A stretch of DNA of 39,588 nucleotides, from the NCBI RefSeq assembly GCF_000499385.1, contig NW_013654953.1, positions 35,017 to 74,604 on the forward strand. The letters run 5' to 3'. The position numbers and the translations under genes were made by a program. The notes beneath the pieces were generated by a model. That model searched no databases. It saw only the letters and a program-made list of their open reading frames with translations, and was not told the origin of the DNA. Positions 1 to 10,694 of this stretch are shown piece by piece (positions within the stretch are counted from its first letter, which is position 1; each line of letters opens with the position of its first letter). This stretch comes from Eimeria necatrix. Its lineage: Eukaryota; Apicomplexa; Conoidasida; Eucoccidiorida; Eimeriidae.

Positions 1-121
1 CAGCAGCGTATGAGACACGAGAGGTGAACGTAGCAGCAGCAGCCGAAGCGGCATGGAGTTTTGCTGCTGCAGCAGCGAAGCCACCCAGCCGAAAAGAGCT
101 TTTCCTGCCGCTGCAGCAGCA

Positions 122-154
<33 letters not shown>

Positions 155-208
155 GAAGCAGCAGCAAGAGCACTAGCAGTAAGAACTCTGCTGACAACGG
201 CGTTTTGC

Positions 209-242
<34 letters not shown>

Positions 243-880
243 GAAGCAGCAGCAAGAGCACTAGCAGTAAGAACTCTGCTGACAACGGCGTTTTGCTGCA
301 GCAGCAAAATCCACTTTGCTGCAGCAGCAGCAAAATCCACTTTGCTGCAGCAGCAGCAAAATCCATCCGGATTTTTGCGAAATGCAATTTGCTGCTGCTG
401 CTTTTAATTATTTTAAAAGTCAAATTTAAAAACTAAAAATAAATAAATTTATTTAAATGAATTTATTTAAATGTTATTTGCATGCATTTGCAATCTAGTC
501 CATCTAATAACGTCTATAGTTACTCTGCTGCAGCTGCGCCCGATGATCTGAGCTGCTGCTGCTGCTGCAGTTCTTGCTGCTGCTGCTGCTGCTGCTGCTG
601 CTGGCAGCTTCAGTCTAGCCCCTGCTTTTTGTACTTTTTCTGCATCACTTTCTATTTTGATTATTTTTTTAAACTTTTTATCATTTATTATTTTTATTAT
701 TTTTATTATTTTATATCCCGAATTATTTAATTATCCTGGCTTGCGCCTGTTCTCTGCGGTGTACATACACCTCAACTTTTGTCTGTCTGAATACCAAACC
801 CTTGCTGCAGCAGCATCTGCTGCTGCTGCTGCTGCTGACACACATACGAGATATATAAGCGGTCTCTAGCAGCTGCTGCT

Positions 881-917
<37 letters not shown>

Positions 918-1198
918 CTGCTGCTGCAGCGCAGAAAAGAATAAACATGCGAGAGAGAGAAACACTGCCTTGTGCCCCACCTAATCACTGCCAAGGTGAC
1001 GCAGCAGCAGCAGCAGCAGCTGCTGCTGCTGCTGCTGTAGGGCCTACGGAATGCAGCAGCAGCAGCAGCCGCTGCTGCTGCAGCTGCTTCCCAGTAGGCC
1101 CCGCAGCCACAGCAACCACGCCGCCCCCCAAGCAAAACAAAACAATCGGTAGAAAAGTATCTGCTGCTGCAGCTGCTGCTGTGATTGCTGCTGCTGCT

Positions 1199-1230
<32 letters not shown>

Positions 1231-1349
1231 CCCTTCACGAAGGCAGACACATGAGGCCTTTCTGTCTGGTCGTGCGCTGTACGTACACTGCGCGCCCGTC
1301 CGTATCCAAACTTAAAAAGAAGCAGCACGCACGGGTTGCGTGCTGCGAA

Positions 1350-1390
<41 letters not shown>

Positions 1391-1535
1391 AGGAGTAATT
1401 GCTGCAGCGCTGCTGCTGCTCCCCGCGAACCCGCTGCCCCCGCGCTCGCCCGCATCGGCTGCTGCCCTCACCCCACCACTGCCTCTGCCGCTGCCGCTGC
1501 TGCTGCTGCTGCGTCCGCAGCCCCCCCGCACCGCC

Positions 1536-1575
<40 letters not shown>

Positions 1576-1703
1576 GAAAGCTGCGCGTCCCGCGCCGCCA
1601 GTCTCGCCCTCCTCCCCGCATCGCGGCGAGTCCGGGAAGAAGAAAACTGGAAAAAAAGAAGAAGTTTTCGAATTAAAAGAAAGAATTCGGAATAAATAAA
1701 TAA
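1..1703. other. Region without a recognised gene, downstream of ATG8
   Basis: This stretch holds CAG/CTG runs, a near-direct duplication of about 85 bases between roughly 155-215 and 240-300 (same sequence after a CAG run on each side), and an AT-rich island at about 370-730. A copy of the dispersed GTGTAC palindrome lies at 758-778 and another at 1278-1287. Open frames cross it on both strands but consist almost entirely of homopolymer tracts. I see no conserved protein segment. Part may be the ATG8 3' untranslated region. Confidence 0.6.
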
Positions 1704-1942
1704 TTATCCGAGAGTGTTTTCCGCAGAGTACTCCACGTACAAAAAGCCGTCGTCCGCCACGTGCTGTTCGTACACCTCCTGAATCAACGCCCCCGCCTTC
1801 GGCGCGGTGTTCTCCACAAATAAATAAATTGTTTTTTCGTGAGTCAAAGGAGAGCCTTGCGCGGAGGCGCACTGGTTTATGTGTTTGTGGATTATGTACT
1901 TGAACTCGCCCACCAACATGTTCATCGGCACCAAAAACCTGC

Positions 1943-1977
<35 letters not shown>

Positions 1978-2103
1978 GGTGCAGCAGCAGCAGCGGGGGG
2001 AGGCGCAGCAGCAGCAGCGGGGGGGAGGCGCAGCAGCAGCAGCAGCAGGAGTGCAGCAGCAGCAGCAGCAGGAGTGCAGCAGCAGCAGCAGTGCTGCAGC
2101 AGT

Positions 2104-2179
<76 letters not shown>

Positions 2180-2551
2180 GCAGCAGCAGCAGCAGCTAAC
2201 TTTTTCTTTTCAATGACGGGGAGGTCCGAGCGAGGGGCCTTCTCGCAAATGACGGGAATTCGGTTTGGGTATTTGGCCCGAATGCGGTGCGCCTCCGCAG
2301 TGCGCTTCTCTGCACACAAACCCTAAACCCTAAACCCTAAACCCTAAACCCTAAACCCTAAACCCTAAACCCTGGGGCCTGGGGTCGGCGCTTCAGACCC
2401 TAGCTCGTGGAGGAGGAGTTGACGGGGAGACAGGGCAAGGAAGATGCATGTAGTGTTCCAAACCCTAAACCCTAAACCCTAAACCCTAAACCCTAGAGCG
2501 GGGCCTGCCGCGTAACACACCGAAGGAAATCTCATCTCTTATGGAAGGCAT
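1704..2551 (-). CDS. ATG8: Autophagy-related ubiquitin-like protein ATG8
   Basis: ATG8 is a ubiquitin-like modifier conjugated to phosphatidylethanolamine on autophagosomes and, in apicomplexans, on the apicoplast outer membrane. Three exons on the minus strand join in phase: 2551-2521 (starts MPSIRDEIS), 2309-2201 ([20 protein letters not shown], then EKAPRSDLP) and 1938-1704 ([12 protein letters not shown] to the end). The product is 124 residues, the length of the coccidian orthologue. It ends in ENTLG followed directly by the stop, so the glycine is exposed without ATG4 trimming, a known apicomplexan trait. Donors are GTGTGT and GTTAGC; acceptors are TGCAG and CGCAG. Intron 1 carries TTTAGGG-type repeats and intron 2 is almost pure CTG triplets in the sense strand. 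The family identity is not in doubt; only the exact splice positions are inferred. Confidence 0.97.
1939..2200 (-). repeat. ATG8 intron 2 made of CTG triplets
   Basis: In the sense orientation the intron runs from GTTAGC through interrupted CTG repeats to GCGCAG. Short GC-rich interruptions break the array. Nothing else is present, so the whole intron appears to be triplet expansion. Confidence 0.85.
2310..2520 (-). repeat. ATG8 intron 1 with telomere-type repeats
   Basis: Plus-strand AAACCCT arrays lie at about 2320-2370 and 2461-2496, separated by about 90 bases of unique GC-rich sequence. They fall entirely inside the intron bounded by the ATG8 donor at 2520 and acceptor at 2310, so the nascent transcript carries GGGUUUA units. 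Confidence 0.85.
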
Positions 2552-2568
2552 CTTCGCATGCCTTGTTG

Positions 2569-2603
<35 letters not shown>

Positions 2604-2939
2604 TGCTGCTTCTGCCGCAGCTGCTGCTGCTGTGCTGCTTGTGCTGCTCCTCGGGGCCGTTGCAGCGGGCTGCTGTCTCGCAAGAGTCGACTGACATGCG
2701 CTGCTGCAGGGCCTGCTGCAGTTGCTGCTGCGGCTTGCTGCTGCCGCAGCTGCTGCTGCTGCTGCTCTCTCCGCGCTGCAGCAGCTGCTGCTGCTGCTGC
2801 AGGAAGCAACTGCCGGCAAAAAGGGATAAGGCAGTGCTGCTTGCAGTGTACGTACACCCCACAAACGAAGCTTCACACGCAGCCAAGGGTTTAGTCTCTC
2901 CACAGAGTGGTCTGCTCCTGCGAGAGCTGCAGCAGCAGC

Positions 2940-2974
<35 letters not shown>

Positions 2975-3155
2975 TGCTGCCAGTCTCGCTCGGGTGTGAC
3001 TCTTGAGGGCCAAAAAACCCCGCTTTAAATTTGCTTAATGACGAGTTCTCCAAGTGACAAAGTTTTGTTTGTGTGCTGCTGCTGCTGCTGCTGCTGCTGC
3101 GGCTGCAGCAGCAGCAGCACCACCAGCCCGCTCGACGAGCCACGAACACTGCAGC

Positions 3156-3189
<34 letters not shown>

Positions 3190-3817
3190 CTACCAGTGTC
3201 TCACATTCTCCGTTAAATTTTTGTGTTTATAAATGATTTTTCATAGACAGGAGCCCTGTTGCTGCTGCTGCTGCTGTTAACCTTGCTGCTGCAGCATTTC
3301 GCTTTGCTGCTGCTGCTGGTCTTCCTGCAGCAGCAGCTGCTGCTGCTGCTGCTTACGCGCCTTCAGCGCTTCCCCACATCTGCATTAAAAGCAGCAAAGA
3401 AGATGACTTTGTTTTACTTTTGATTATTTAATTTAATAATTGAGATAATAAAGATAATTGACGGGCAAAGACAACCAAAACCTGGCGACAGCAGCAGCAG
3501 CAGCAGCTGCTGCTGCTAGTGTTGCTGCTGCTTCGGCTCTCGTTGCTGCTATTGCTGCTAGTCTGGTGCTGCTGCAGCAGCTGCTGCTGGTGATGCTGCT
3601 GTTGCTGCTGCTACTACATTGTCATTGCTGCCGTTGCTGCTAGTGCCTTCCTTGCTGCTGCTGCTGTCGCTGCTGCTGCTGCTGCTGCTGCCTCCACTAG
3701 TGTCTTGCTTGCCCTGCAGCTGCTGCTGTGTCGCTGCACCAGCTGCTGCTGGCTTCGTTGCTCCAGCTGCTGCTGCCACTGCTGTTCCTCCTGCTGCTGC
3801 TGCTACTACCGCTGGGC

Positions 3818-3861
<44 letters not shown>

Positions 3862-4013
3862 CGACGCCGCCACAACATTAGCGCCCCCGTATATCCTATG
3901 CCAGGGAAGACCTCGCGAGGGCTTAGTATTCGAGGGTTTAGGGTTTAGGGTTTAGGGTTTGGCTGAGTAGGCCTAGGGCTTGAAAAGACCATGTGCGCGA
4001 ACCTGGCCATGCC

Positions 4014-4044
<31 letters not shown>

Positions 4045-4213
4045 AAGGAATATAAATGTAGTACAAATCTAAATATTAAATATAAATAAATATAATTATA
4101 AACAAATATAATTATAAATAAAAATAAATATAAATGAATTCCACAACTGCTTTAAATTAAATAAGTACAGGGCCTTTCTGTCGCTGTCTTTGGGCTGGCT
4201 GCTGGTGGCTCCT

Positions 4214-4250
<37 letters not shown>

Positions 4251-4415
4251 TGGCGAAGGTGCAGCAGCAGCAGCAGCAGCAGACAGAAGGAGACAAAGCA
4301 AGCCAAACAAAAGCTGATATTGCGTGCGCGGACTGTCCCCTTAAAGCAGCTCCAGAAGCTGCTGCTGCAGCAGCAACTTCCTGCTGGTGCTGCAGCAACT
4401 TGCTGCTGCTGCTGT

Positions 4416-4446
<31 letters not shown>

Positions 4447-4999
4447 CGCAGTTACGGTTCTCCCTAAGGCTCTTCTAAAAGCCACAAGTGTCGCATCTGC
4501 TGCAGCCGGGGCGTCTCCTGCTGCCTCATTCAGCGCCTGCTGCAGTTGCAGCAGCAGCAGCAGCAGCTGCTGCTGCTGCTGCTGCTGCTGCTGCAGCCTG
4601 CTGCTCGCGCCCGCAGCTGCTGCCCTGCCATTCATTCAGCAGCAGCAGCAGCTGCTGCTGCAGCTTTCTGTGACTAAGGGGCAGCGTTCCTGCTGCAGCA
4701 AAGACTGTAGCTGCTGCAGAGGCTCACGCTGCTGCAGCCACCACTGCTGCTGCTGCTGCTGCTGCTGTTATTGGTTTTGCTGCTGCTGCGTGCGACGACC
4801 CGCCACACGGCGTTAGACCTCATCCGCAGCAGCAGTGACAAGCTGCTGCTGCTGCTGCTGCTGCTGCAGCTGCTGCTGCTGCTGCTGCTGCTCCCGCCCG
4901 TACCGGCTCTGCTGCCGCCGCTGAGCTGTTGCTGCTGCTGCTCAGCTGCTGCCTGGCTGCTGCAGCAGCAGCAGCAGCAGCAGCTGCTGCTGCTGCTGC
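2552..4999. other. Triplet-rich region with no assigned gene
   Basis: Upstream of ATG8 the sequence alternates CAG/CTG runs with short unique pieces, one GTGTAC palindrome (2847-2856), a few TTTAGGG units (3934-3960) and an AT-rich island at about 4045-4160. On the minus strand at about 4570-4440 a helical-looking stretch (EAAGDAPAAADATLVAFRRA) could be an exon, but I cannot connect it to anything. The ATG8 promoter should lie here; I see no motif that fixes it. Confidence 0.5.
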
Positions 5000-5166
5000 T
5001 CAGCTGCTGCCTGGGCTCTCGACAGCAGGCCCCAAGAAGACTGGGGCCATCCGCAGCACAGCCACCATAACTACAAACAGCCGCAGCCGCTGCTGCAGCC
5101 GCTGCAGCAGCTGCTGCTCCACATCTGCAGGGGTGAGTTCCCCCTCTGAGGACCGAAAGGCAAACA

Positions 5167-5167
<1 letters not shown>
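5000..5167 (-). CDS. Candidate TOM5-like mitochondrial outer-membrane import subunit
   Basis: This is a 55-codon ORF with an ATG at 5167 and a TGA at 5000. The start MFAFRSSEGELTPADVE is acidic, residues about 16-29 are an amphipathic Gln/Leu/Arg segment, and residues about 30-46 (LRLFVVMVAVLRMAPVFL) form a single membrane helix, leaving a short tail. The order acidic start, basic helix, helix with LR-x-x-P, very short tail, and the total length match TOM5, a tail-anchored subunit of the TOM translocase (about 50 residues). A CTG run with CAG lies immediately before the ATG, so this could instead be a last exon of a longer gene. The resemblance is from memory of the family; a profile search would decide it. 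Confidence 0.5.
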
Positions 5168-5214
<47 letters not shown>

Positions 5215-5297
5215 GGTTGCTGCTGCAGAGGTAACGCACGCAACTCCGCTGCGAAACACACGTCAGGCCCCAACACCTAAGCTACAAGTTGTCTGGG

Positions 5298-5336
<39 letters not shown>

Positions 5337-5516
5337 TTCCCCAAGCTGCAGAACTGTACTGGTTCGTCATGCTGCAGCAACTGCAGCAGCAGCAGCAACT
5401 GAGGCAGCAGCAGCAACTGAGGCAGCAGCAGCAGCGTGCGCTGATGCTGGAGGTCTGAGGAGTGGCCTAAAAAAGCACTTTTGGACTCACCTGGAGGAAG
5501 ACGCCTTGCTGCCTCC

Positions 5517-5563
<47 letters not shown>

Positions 5564-5873
5564 CTTGGTGTTGCTGCGTATTAAGCAAAAGCAGCTTTCT
5601 TGCTGCTAGCAAGGAAATGTAGAATGTTTAGGTTGGGAGGTGGAGATAAAGAATGGGCTGGCTGTTGCATGCAGCCGCAGCAGCCGATACGGATGGCTGC
5701 TGCTGCTGCTGCTGCTACAGCTGCTGCTGCTGCTACTGCTGCTGCTGCTGCTGCTGCGGGCTGTTGAGCCTCGCGGTTGAGCAGCAGGAAGCCCGAGCTG
5801 CTGTTCCCAACTGACTTTTTTTGGTTTCATTTTTGACCGACACAAGAATTGATTTGTGTCTCTGCTTTTCCAG
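5168..5873. other. Triplet-rich spacer with a possible plus-strand exon
   Basis: Most of this is CTG/CAG runs. On the plus strand, after an acceptor-like GCTGCAG at 5351, the frame ELYWFVMLQQLQ continues into two repeats of LRQQQQ and ends near 5450 in RALMLE. It looks like translated sequence, but the following donor (GTCTGA) is poor and the phase does not fit the next exon at 5874. I leave it unassigned. Confidence 0.3.
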
Positions 5874-6030
5874 CCCGGAAGCTGCTTCAGCATCTCCAGC
5901 TGCTTGCTGCAGCAGCAGCAGCAGCAGCAGCAGCTCGGGTTGCAGCAGGTGCCTTTGCCTCACGGGGCCCCGCGGGGCCCCCCGTCGCCTTCGTACCTTC
6001 GGGGTGTGTTTTATTGAATTTTGCTGCTAG
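5874..6030 (+). CDS. Internal exon of an unassigned plus-strand gene (possibly 5' part of the PH gene)
   Basis: The exon is bounded by a good acceptor (a pyrimidine-rich tract ending TTTTCCAG at 5873) and a consensus donor, CTAG then GTAAGT at 6031. Its frame reads RKLLQHLQLL, an alanine run, then VAFVPSGCVLLNFAAR. It ends in phase 2, which matches the acceptor at 6197. It lies 0.5 kb upstream of the PH-domain exon on the same strand, so it may be an earlier exon of that gene. No family is recognised. Confidence 0.5.
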
Positions 6031-6197
6031 GTAAGTTCTGCTGCAGTTCGGGAGGGGGCAGCAAGGAGAGAGCAGCAGCAGCAGCAGAGCAGCAGGTGCT
6101 GCAGCGCGGCAGCAGAAGCAGCAGCAGCAGCGCCGCTGCATCGACAGCTGGCAACCGATAGAAACGCCGTGTCTTCTATTCATTTTTCGGTCCCCAG

Positions 6198-6418
6198 ACA
6201 GACGCACAAACAGCGTTCTGTCTTGCTGCTGCTGCTGCTGCTGCTGTTGCTGCGCGTTCAGCCCGTTGCAGCAGCAGCGGCGGCAGCTGCAGCAGCAGCA
6301 GCGGCAGCTGCAGCAGCAGCAGCAGCAGCAGCAGGTCCAGAGACAAGCGTGAACGTGGGAAGCAGCTGCTGCCGATGCTGCTGCGCTCGGGGAAATGAGT
6401 GCGCACGTATATATGCAG

Positions 6419-6449
<31 letters not shown>

Positions 6450-6500
6450 TCAACAGCAGCCAGCAGCAGCAGCGGCAGCAGCAGCAGCACTGGCTACATG
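6198..6500 (+). CDS. Following exon, triplet-rich, 3' end uncertain
   Basis: The exon starts after the acceptor GGTCCCCAG and completes the arginine codon of the preceding exon to give RQTHKQRSV. It continues into leucine and alanine runs, GPETSVNVG, and a YAEEQQQ segment, and would meet a TGA near 6501 if unspliced. A donor could lie at the GTGGGA near 6355. The first 30 bases are the well-supported part; the rest is uncertain. Confidence 0.35.
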
Positions 6501-6543
6501 AGTGCACTCACGCTGCCGCTTCCTTTGCCAATGCCTGCAAATA

Positions 6544-6881
6544 ATGCTTCCTCACCAGCAGCAGCAGGGATGTGGGCAGCTGCAGCAGCAGCAGCAGCAG
6601 CAGCAGTGGCTGCTGCGGCTGCAGGAGGAGCAGCAGCTCCACCAGAAGCGACACGAGCGGCTGCAGCAGCACTGGCTGCAGCAGATCCAGCAGCAGCAGA
6701 TTCGCTATGACAGGCATCTGCTAAAGCAGCAGAAGTCCCAGCAGCAGCAGCAGCAGCAGCCTGAAGAGCAGCAGCAGCAGCAGCAGCAACGCCGGCAGCA
6801 GCAGCTGCTCTTGCATGTTCTGGACACCCCCGTGTTGGAAGGACTTGTTCTCAAGAGAGGAAATGCTTGGCCATGTGAGCA

Positions 6882-6927
<46 letters not shown>

Positions 6928-7186
6928 TTGCTGCTGCTGCTGTTGTTGCTGCCACTCTTGTTGCTTCTGACTGTTCTGCAGCTGATGCTGTTGCTGCTGA
7001 TGGTGTGTTGCTGCTGCTGTTGCTGTTGGTGGTGCTGCTGCTGCTGTTGGTGCTGCGGCTGTCGCTGCTGCTGCTGTTGCTGCTGCTGCTGCACCGTTGC
7101 TGCTGCTTCGTTGCCCCCGCGGCAGTTTTGCTGCAGCCGCCGCCGCTCCCTCTTCGCCCACCAGCTGCAACTGCTGCTGCAACTCC

Positions 7187-7222
<36 letters not shown>

Positions 7223-7655
7223 AACTCCCGCTGCTGCTGCTGCTGCTGCTGCTGCTGCAGACAGCTGGAACACGCGTTTGGTGCGTTTGTCCCCGCCTTA
7301 CCTTCTCTACTATGACGAGGGGGCCCCCGGGGGCCCCCCCTGTACCCTTTCTGGGTACGGGGCCCCCAGTGCCCCGGGGGGCCCCTGGGGGGCCCCCCGG
7401 GGGGCCCCCCGGGGTTTGCTGCGGCTGAGTGAAAGCAGCCTTGTGCTGCGGCCTTCGCTGCTGCTGAGCTGCTTGGGGCAGCAGCAGGTTTACTTTGTTG
7501 CTGCAGTGGGCGATGCTGCTGGGCTTTGCTGCAGCTGCTGCGGCCGCTGCAGCAGCTGCAGCAGCAGCAGCAGCAGCAGCAGCAAGAGAGGCGCCTGCCT
7601 CTGCAGCGACCTGGCGCTGCTGCGAGGCAGCAGCCAGGAGGTGCTGCGGTGCCGC

Positions 7656-7688
<33 letters not shown>

Positions 7689-7876
7689 GAAGGTGGCGCC
7701 GCAAACGCTGAGTGCTGCTGCTGCGGGGCGGGTGCAGCAGCAGCAGCAGCAACAGCAGCAGACACAGAAAGACGCGGGCGAGGCTCCCTCTTGGGAGGCA
7801 TTTTTTCTTTCTGGAGGGGCAGCCGGCAGCAGCAGCAGCAGCAGCAACAGCGAGAACAACAGCAGCGGCAGCAGCA

Positions 7877-7914
<38 letters not shown>

Positions 7915-8169
7915 TAGAGAGCTCTGGAGATGGGGCTCTGTGCAGGTCACCTGAGGAAGCTAAGGTATACGCGGCACAGGAAAGTTGGCCTGCTGCTTCT
8001 GCTGCTGCTGCTGCTGCTGCTGCAGCTCCCGCTGCTGCTGCTCCAGTTGCTGCTGCTGGTGCTCGGCCACTCGAGAAGAAAAGGCCTTCGCCGCTGTCTG
8101 AAGCTCTTGTCGATTTGCAGGGTTCTTGGGACGCATGCACTTCTCCTGCAGCAGCAGCAGCAGCAGCGG

Positions 8170-8218
<49 letters not shown>

Positions 8219-8351
8219 CCCCGTTGCCGTGGCGGGGGCCTTCGTTAAGGTTTTCGGTGCAGCAAGCACTCCCAAGTTTCTGTTTGCTTTCAGCAGCAAA
8301 AGAGATCAGCGCATGTGGGCTGCTGCTCTCCATGCTGCGCGAACTGCTCCC

Positions 8352-8394
<43 letters not shown>

Positions 8395-8553
8395 CATCTA
8401 GAGTCTCCCCAGCAGCAGCGCCAGCAGGGGGAAGGACAGCAGGACTGGCAGCAGCAGCAGCAGCAGCAACACCATCACCGCTGCGAACAACGAAGTCGCA
8501 AATGACAACGCGAGCAGCAGCAGCAGAAGCAGTAGCAGAAACAGCAGCAGCAA

Positions 8554-8585
<32 letters not shown>

Positions 8586-8699
8586 GCAGGAAGGGGATTG
8601 GGGCTTGAGGGGAAAAAAAGGAGGCAGCGGCGAAGACCCAGCATCAGCTTTACTTTGAGGCCGCACTTGACTGCATCTCCACGCCTGCAGCAGCAAGAC

Positions 8700-8730
<31 letters not shown>

Positions 8731-8863
8731 AAGCAGTAGCAGCAGCAGAAGCAGTAGCAGCAGCAGAAGCAGAAGCAGCGGAAGATGCAGCAGAAGCAGC
8801 AGGAGAAGCAGCATCAGCGGCAGTGGCATTCGTGCCCACTCCGAGGGCTCACGCAGCGGTAGA

Positions 8864-8909
<46 letters not shown>

Positions 8910-8997
8910 CATGAGTGCTGCTGGAGCAGCACGCGCTGCAGCGCGTCCGGGGCCCCTTCCACCTTAGTGCCCTCTGAGAGCGCTAAGACCACCCGCA

Positions 8998-9035
<38 letters not shown>

Positions 9036-9394
9036 CCTGCTGCTGAACTGCGTTATCCGCGACACTGGCAGCAGCAGCTGCAGCAGCAGGAGCAGCAGGC
9101 GCTGCTGCGAGCCTTCCCATTGGCTGCAGTTCGGCCGCATCGTATGACTTCAGGAGTGCAGCAAGAAGCTGAGCAGCAGCAGCAGGAACAGCAGCAGCCA
9201 CGGCGGCAGCAGCTGCAGCAGCTGCAGCAGCAGCAGGCACCCAGCTGCTTAGATGCCTTGCTGTTCCTGCTGGAGCGACAGGAGCAGCACCTGCTGCAGC
9301 AGCAGCAACAGCAGCAGCAGCAACTTCTCAGGGAGCCCGAGAGAATGCAGCTGCTTGGAAATGCCATAACCGCCGTGAAGGACGCCATGCAGCG

Positions 9395-9440
<46 letters not shown>

Positions 9441-10180
9441 TGCGGCATATCACCCCTTGCTGCTGACAGAGAACTGCTGCAGGCCCTAGTAAAGGCCCAA
9501 ATGGCGCTGCTGCCTACAGAAGCGTGCGCCGGTGCTGCAGCGCATGCAGCAGCAGCAGCAGCATGTGCTGCAGCGCACTGTGCTGTTGCTGCTGCAGCAG
9601 CAGCACCGCTAAACGCCGTGGCTGCTGCAGCACGGCGCTCCCCCCCTGAGGTTTCCTGTGAGGAAGCCATTTGCCCAGCAGCAGCAACTGGTTTTGCTGC
9701 TGCAGCAGCAGATCAAGCAGCTGCTGCAGCAAGCGAAGGAACATGCTGCGAGCATAAACAGAGTAGTGCGGACCGAGCTGCAGCAGTAGCAGCAGCAGTA
9801 GCAGCAGCAGAAGCCGCAACGGAAGCAGGTACAACCGCTGCTGCAGCAGATGCAGAAGCAGCAGCAGCAGCAGCAAATGTAGCAGCAGCAGCAGATACGG
9901 AATGTGTGTCTCACAGTGCTGCACCTCACCCCGGAGACAGGCCTTACAATGAAGACGAACGCTGTTTGAGTTTGTCCGGCCGCAGCACGAGCAGCAACAG
10001 CAGCAGCAGCAGCAGCAGCCACAGCAGCAGCCACAGCAGCAGCAACAGCAGCAGAACTAGCTTGGGAAATCCAGCTTTTGCGGCGCTTGACTTTTCGGGG
10101 GCCCCCGAGAGGCCCCCTGCGCCAGATGAAGCAGCTTCGGCAATAAGCGTGACAAAGACGGAGCTGCAGCAGCAGGAAGC

Positions 10181-10217
<37 letters not shown>

Positions 10218-10546
10218 GTTGAGGAGGAGACCGATTTGCTGCATTCGCTGGTGCTCGAGCTGCTCGACCGGCTGCATCTGCAGCAGCAGAAGCACCCGGA
10301 AGACACAGAGGATGCTGCAGCAATAGCACAGTTGAGAGAGGACTTCGTTGCTGCTTTGCTGCAGCAGCAGCAGCAGCAGGAGGAGCCGCATCAGGACGTG
10401 TACGGTGAGGAGCAGCAGCAACTGCTGCAGCAGCAAAGGCTGCTGCTGCAGGACCAGTGGTGGCGTGAGGCTGAGCGGGGAAAAGGGCGCAAGGAGGCAG
10501 CAATGCTTCGGGAAGCAAAAGCAGCAGGCTGTGCTGCTTCAGGAAT

Positions 10547-10585
<39 letters not shown>

Positions 10586-10694
10586 GCGTGAGACGCAGCA
10601 GCAACTGCTGCTGGTCCCGCCTGACGCTGTGGTATTCCGTCTTAACACTTCTGCTTCTGAGAGCTCGCGAGGCTGCAGCGAGGCAGAAGACTAG
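6544..10694 (+). CDS. PH-domain protein with giant homopolymer insertions
   Basis: Pleckstrin-homology domains bind phosphoinositides or proteins at membranes. Exon 1 (6544-6874) encodes a Gln-rich helical start and LDTPVLEGLVLKRGNAWP. A 386-base intron of CTG triplets (donor GTGAGC, acceptor CTGCAG) leads to an exon at 7261 that begins SWNTRLVRLSPPYLLYYDE. Joined, these are the first PH strands with the usual Trp/Arg. Later segments SDLALLRGSSQEVLRC, EALVDLQG and KFLFAFSSKRDQRMWAAALH (about 8270-8335) give the remaining strands and the C-terminal helix with its invariant Trp. Between them are long Ser, Gln, Ala and Gly/Pro insertions; some may be unrecognised introns. About 780 further residues are Gln/Ala-rich with short unique helical parts, ending in SRGCSEAED before TAG. 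The ATG at 6544 follows in-frame stops closely, but upstream exons may exist. Confidence 0.75.
6875..7260 (+). repeat. CTG-repeat intron of the PH gene
   Basis: The intron begins GTGAGC, is dominated by CTG/TTG triplets, and ends CTGCTGCAG. Its removal joins a phase-1 exon to give LKRGNAWP-Y-SWNTRL, a continuous PH strand. The repeat both supplies a pyrimidine-containing tract and ends in the acceptor. Confidence 0.75.
7317..7412 (+). repeat. GGGGCCCC block inside the PH reading frame
   Basis: This is a run of GGGGGCCCCC-type palindromes with one spacer (CCTTTCTGGGTAC). In frame it gives a Gly/Ala/Pro-rich insertion directly after the YLLYYDE strand. It may be translated, or it may be part of an intron that I cannot delimit. 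Confidence 0.7.

Noticed and set aside
1044..1699. Overlapping open frames of 100-280 codons on both strands
   Set aside because: They consist of Ala/Leu/Cys/Ser/Gln runs forced open by triplets; no conserved segment is present except where the minus frame crosses the ATG8 exon.
6705..7950. Two minus-strand frames of about 400 codons
   Set aside because: They lie opposite the PH-domain exons, whose plus-strand splice phase and conserved strands are convincing; the minus frames are homopolymer shadows.
8306..10518. Several minus-strand open frames of 120-275 codons
   Set aside because: They are antisense to the long plus-strand PH gene frame and contain only Leu, Cys and Ala runs.
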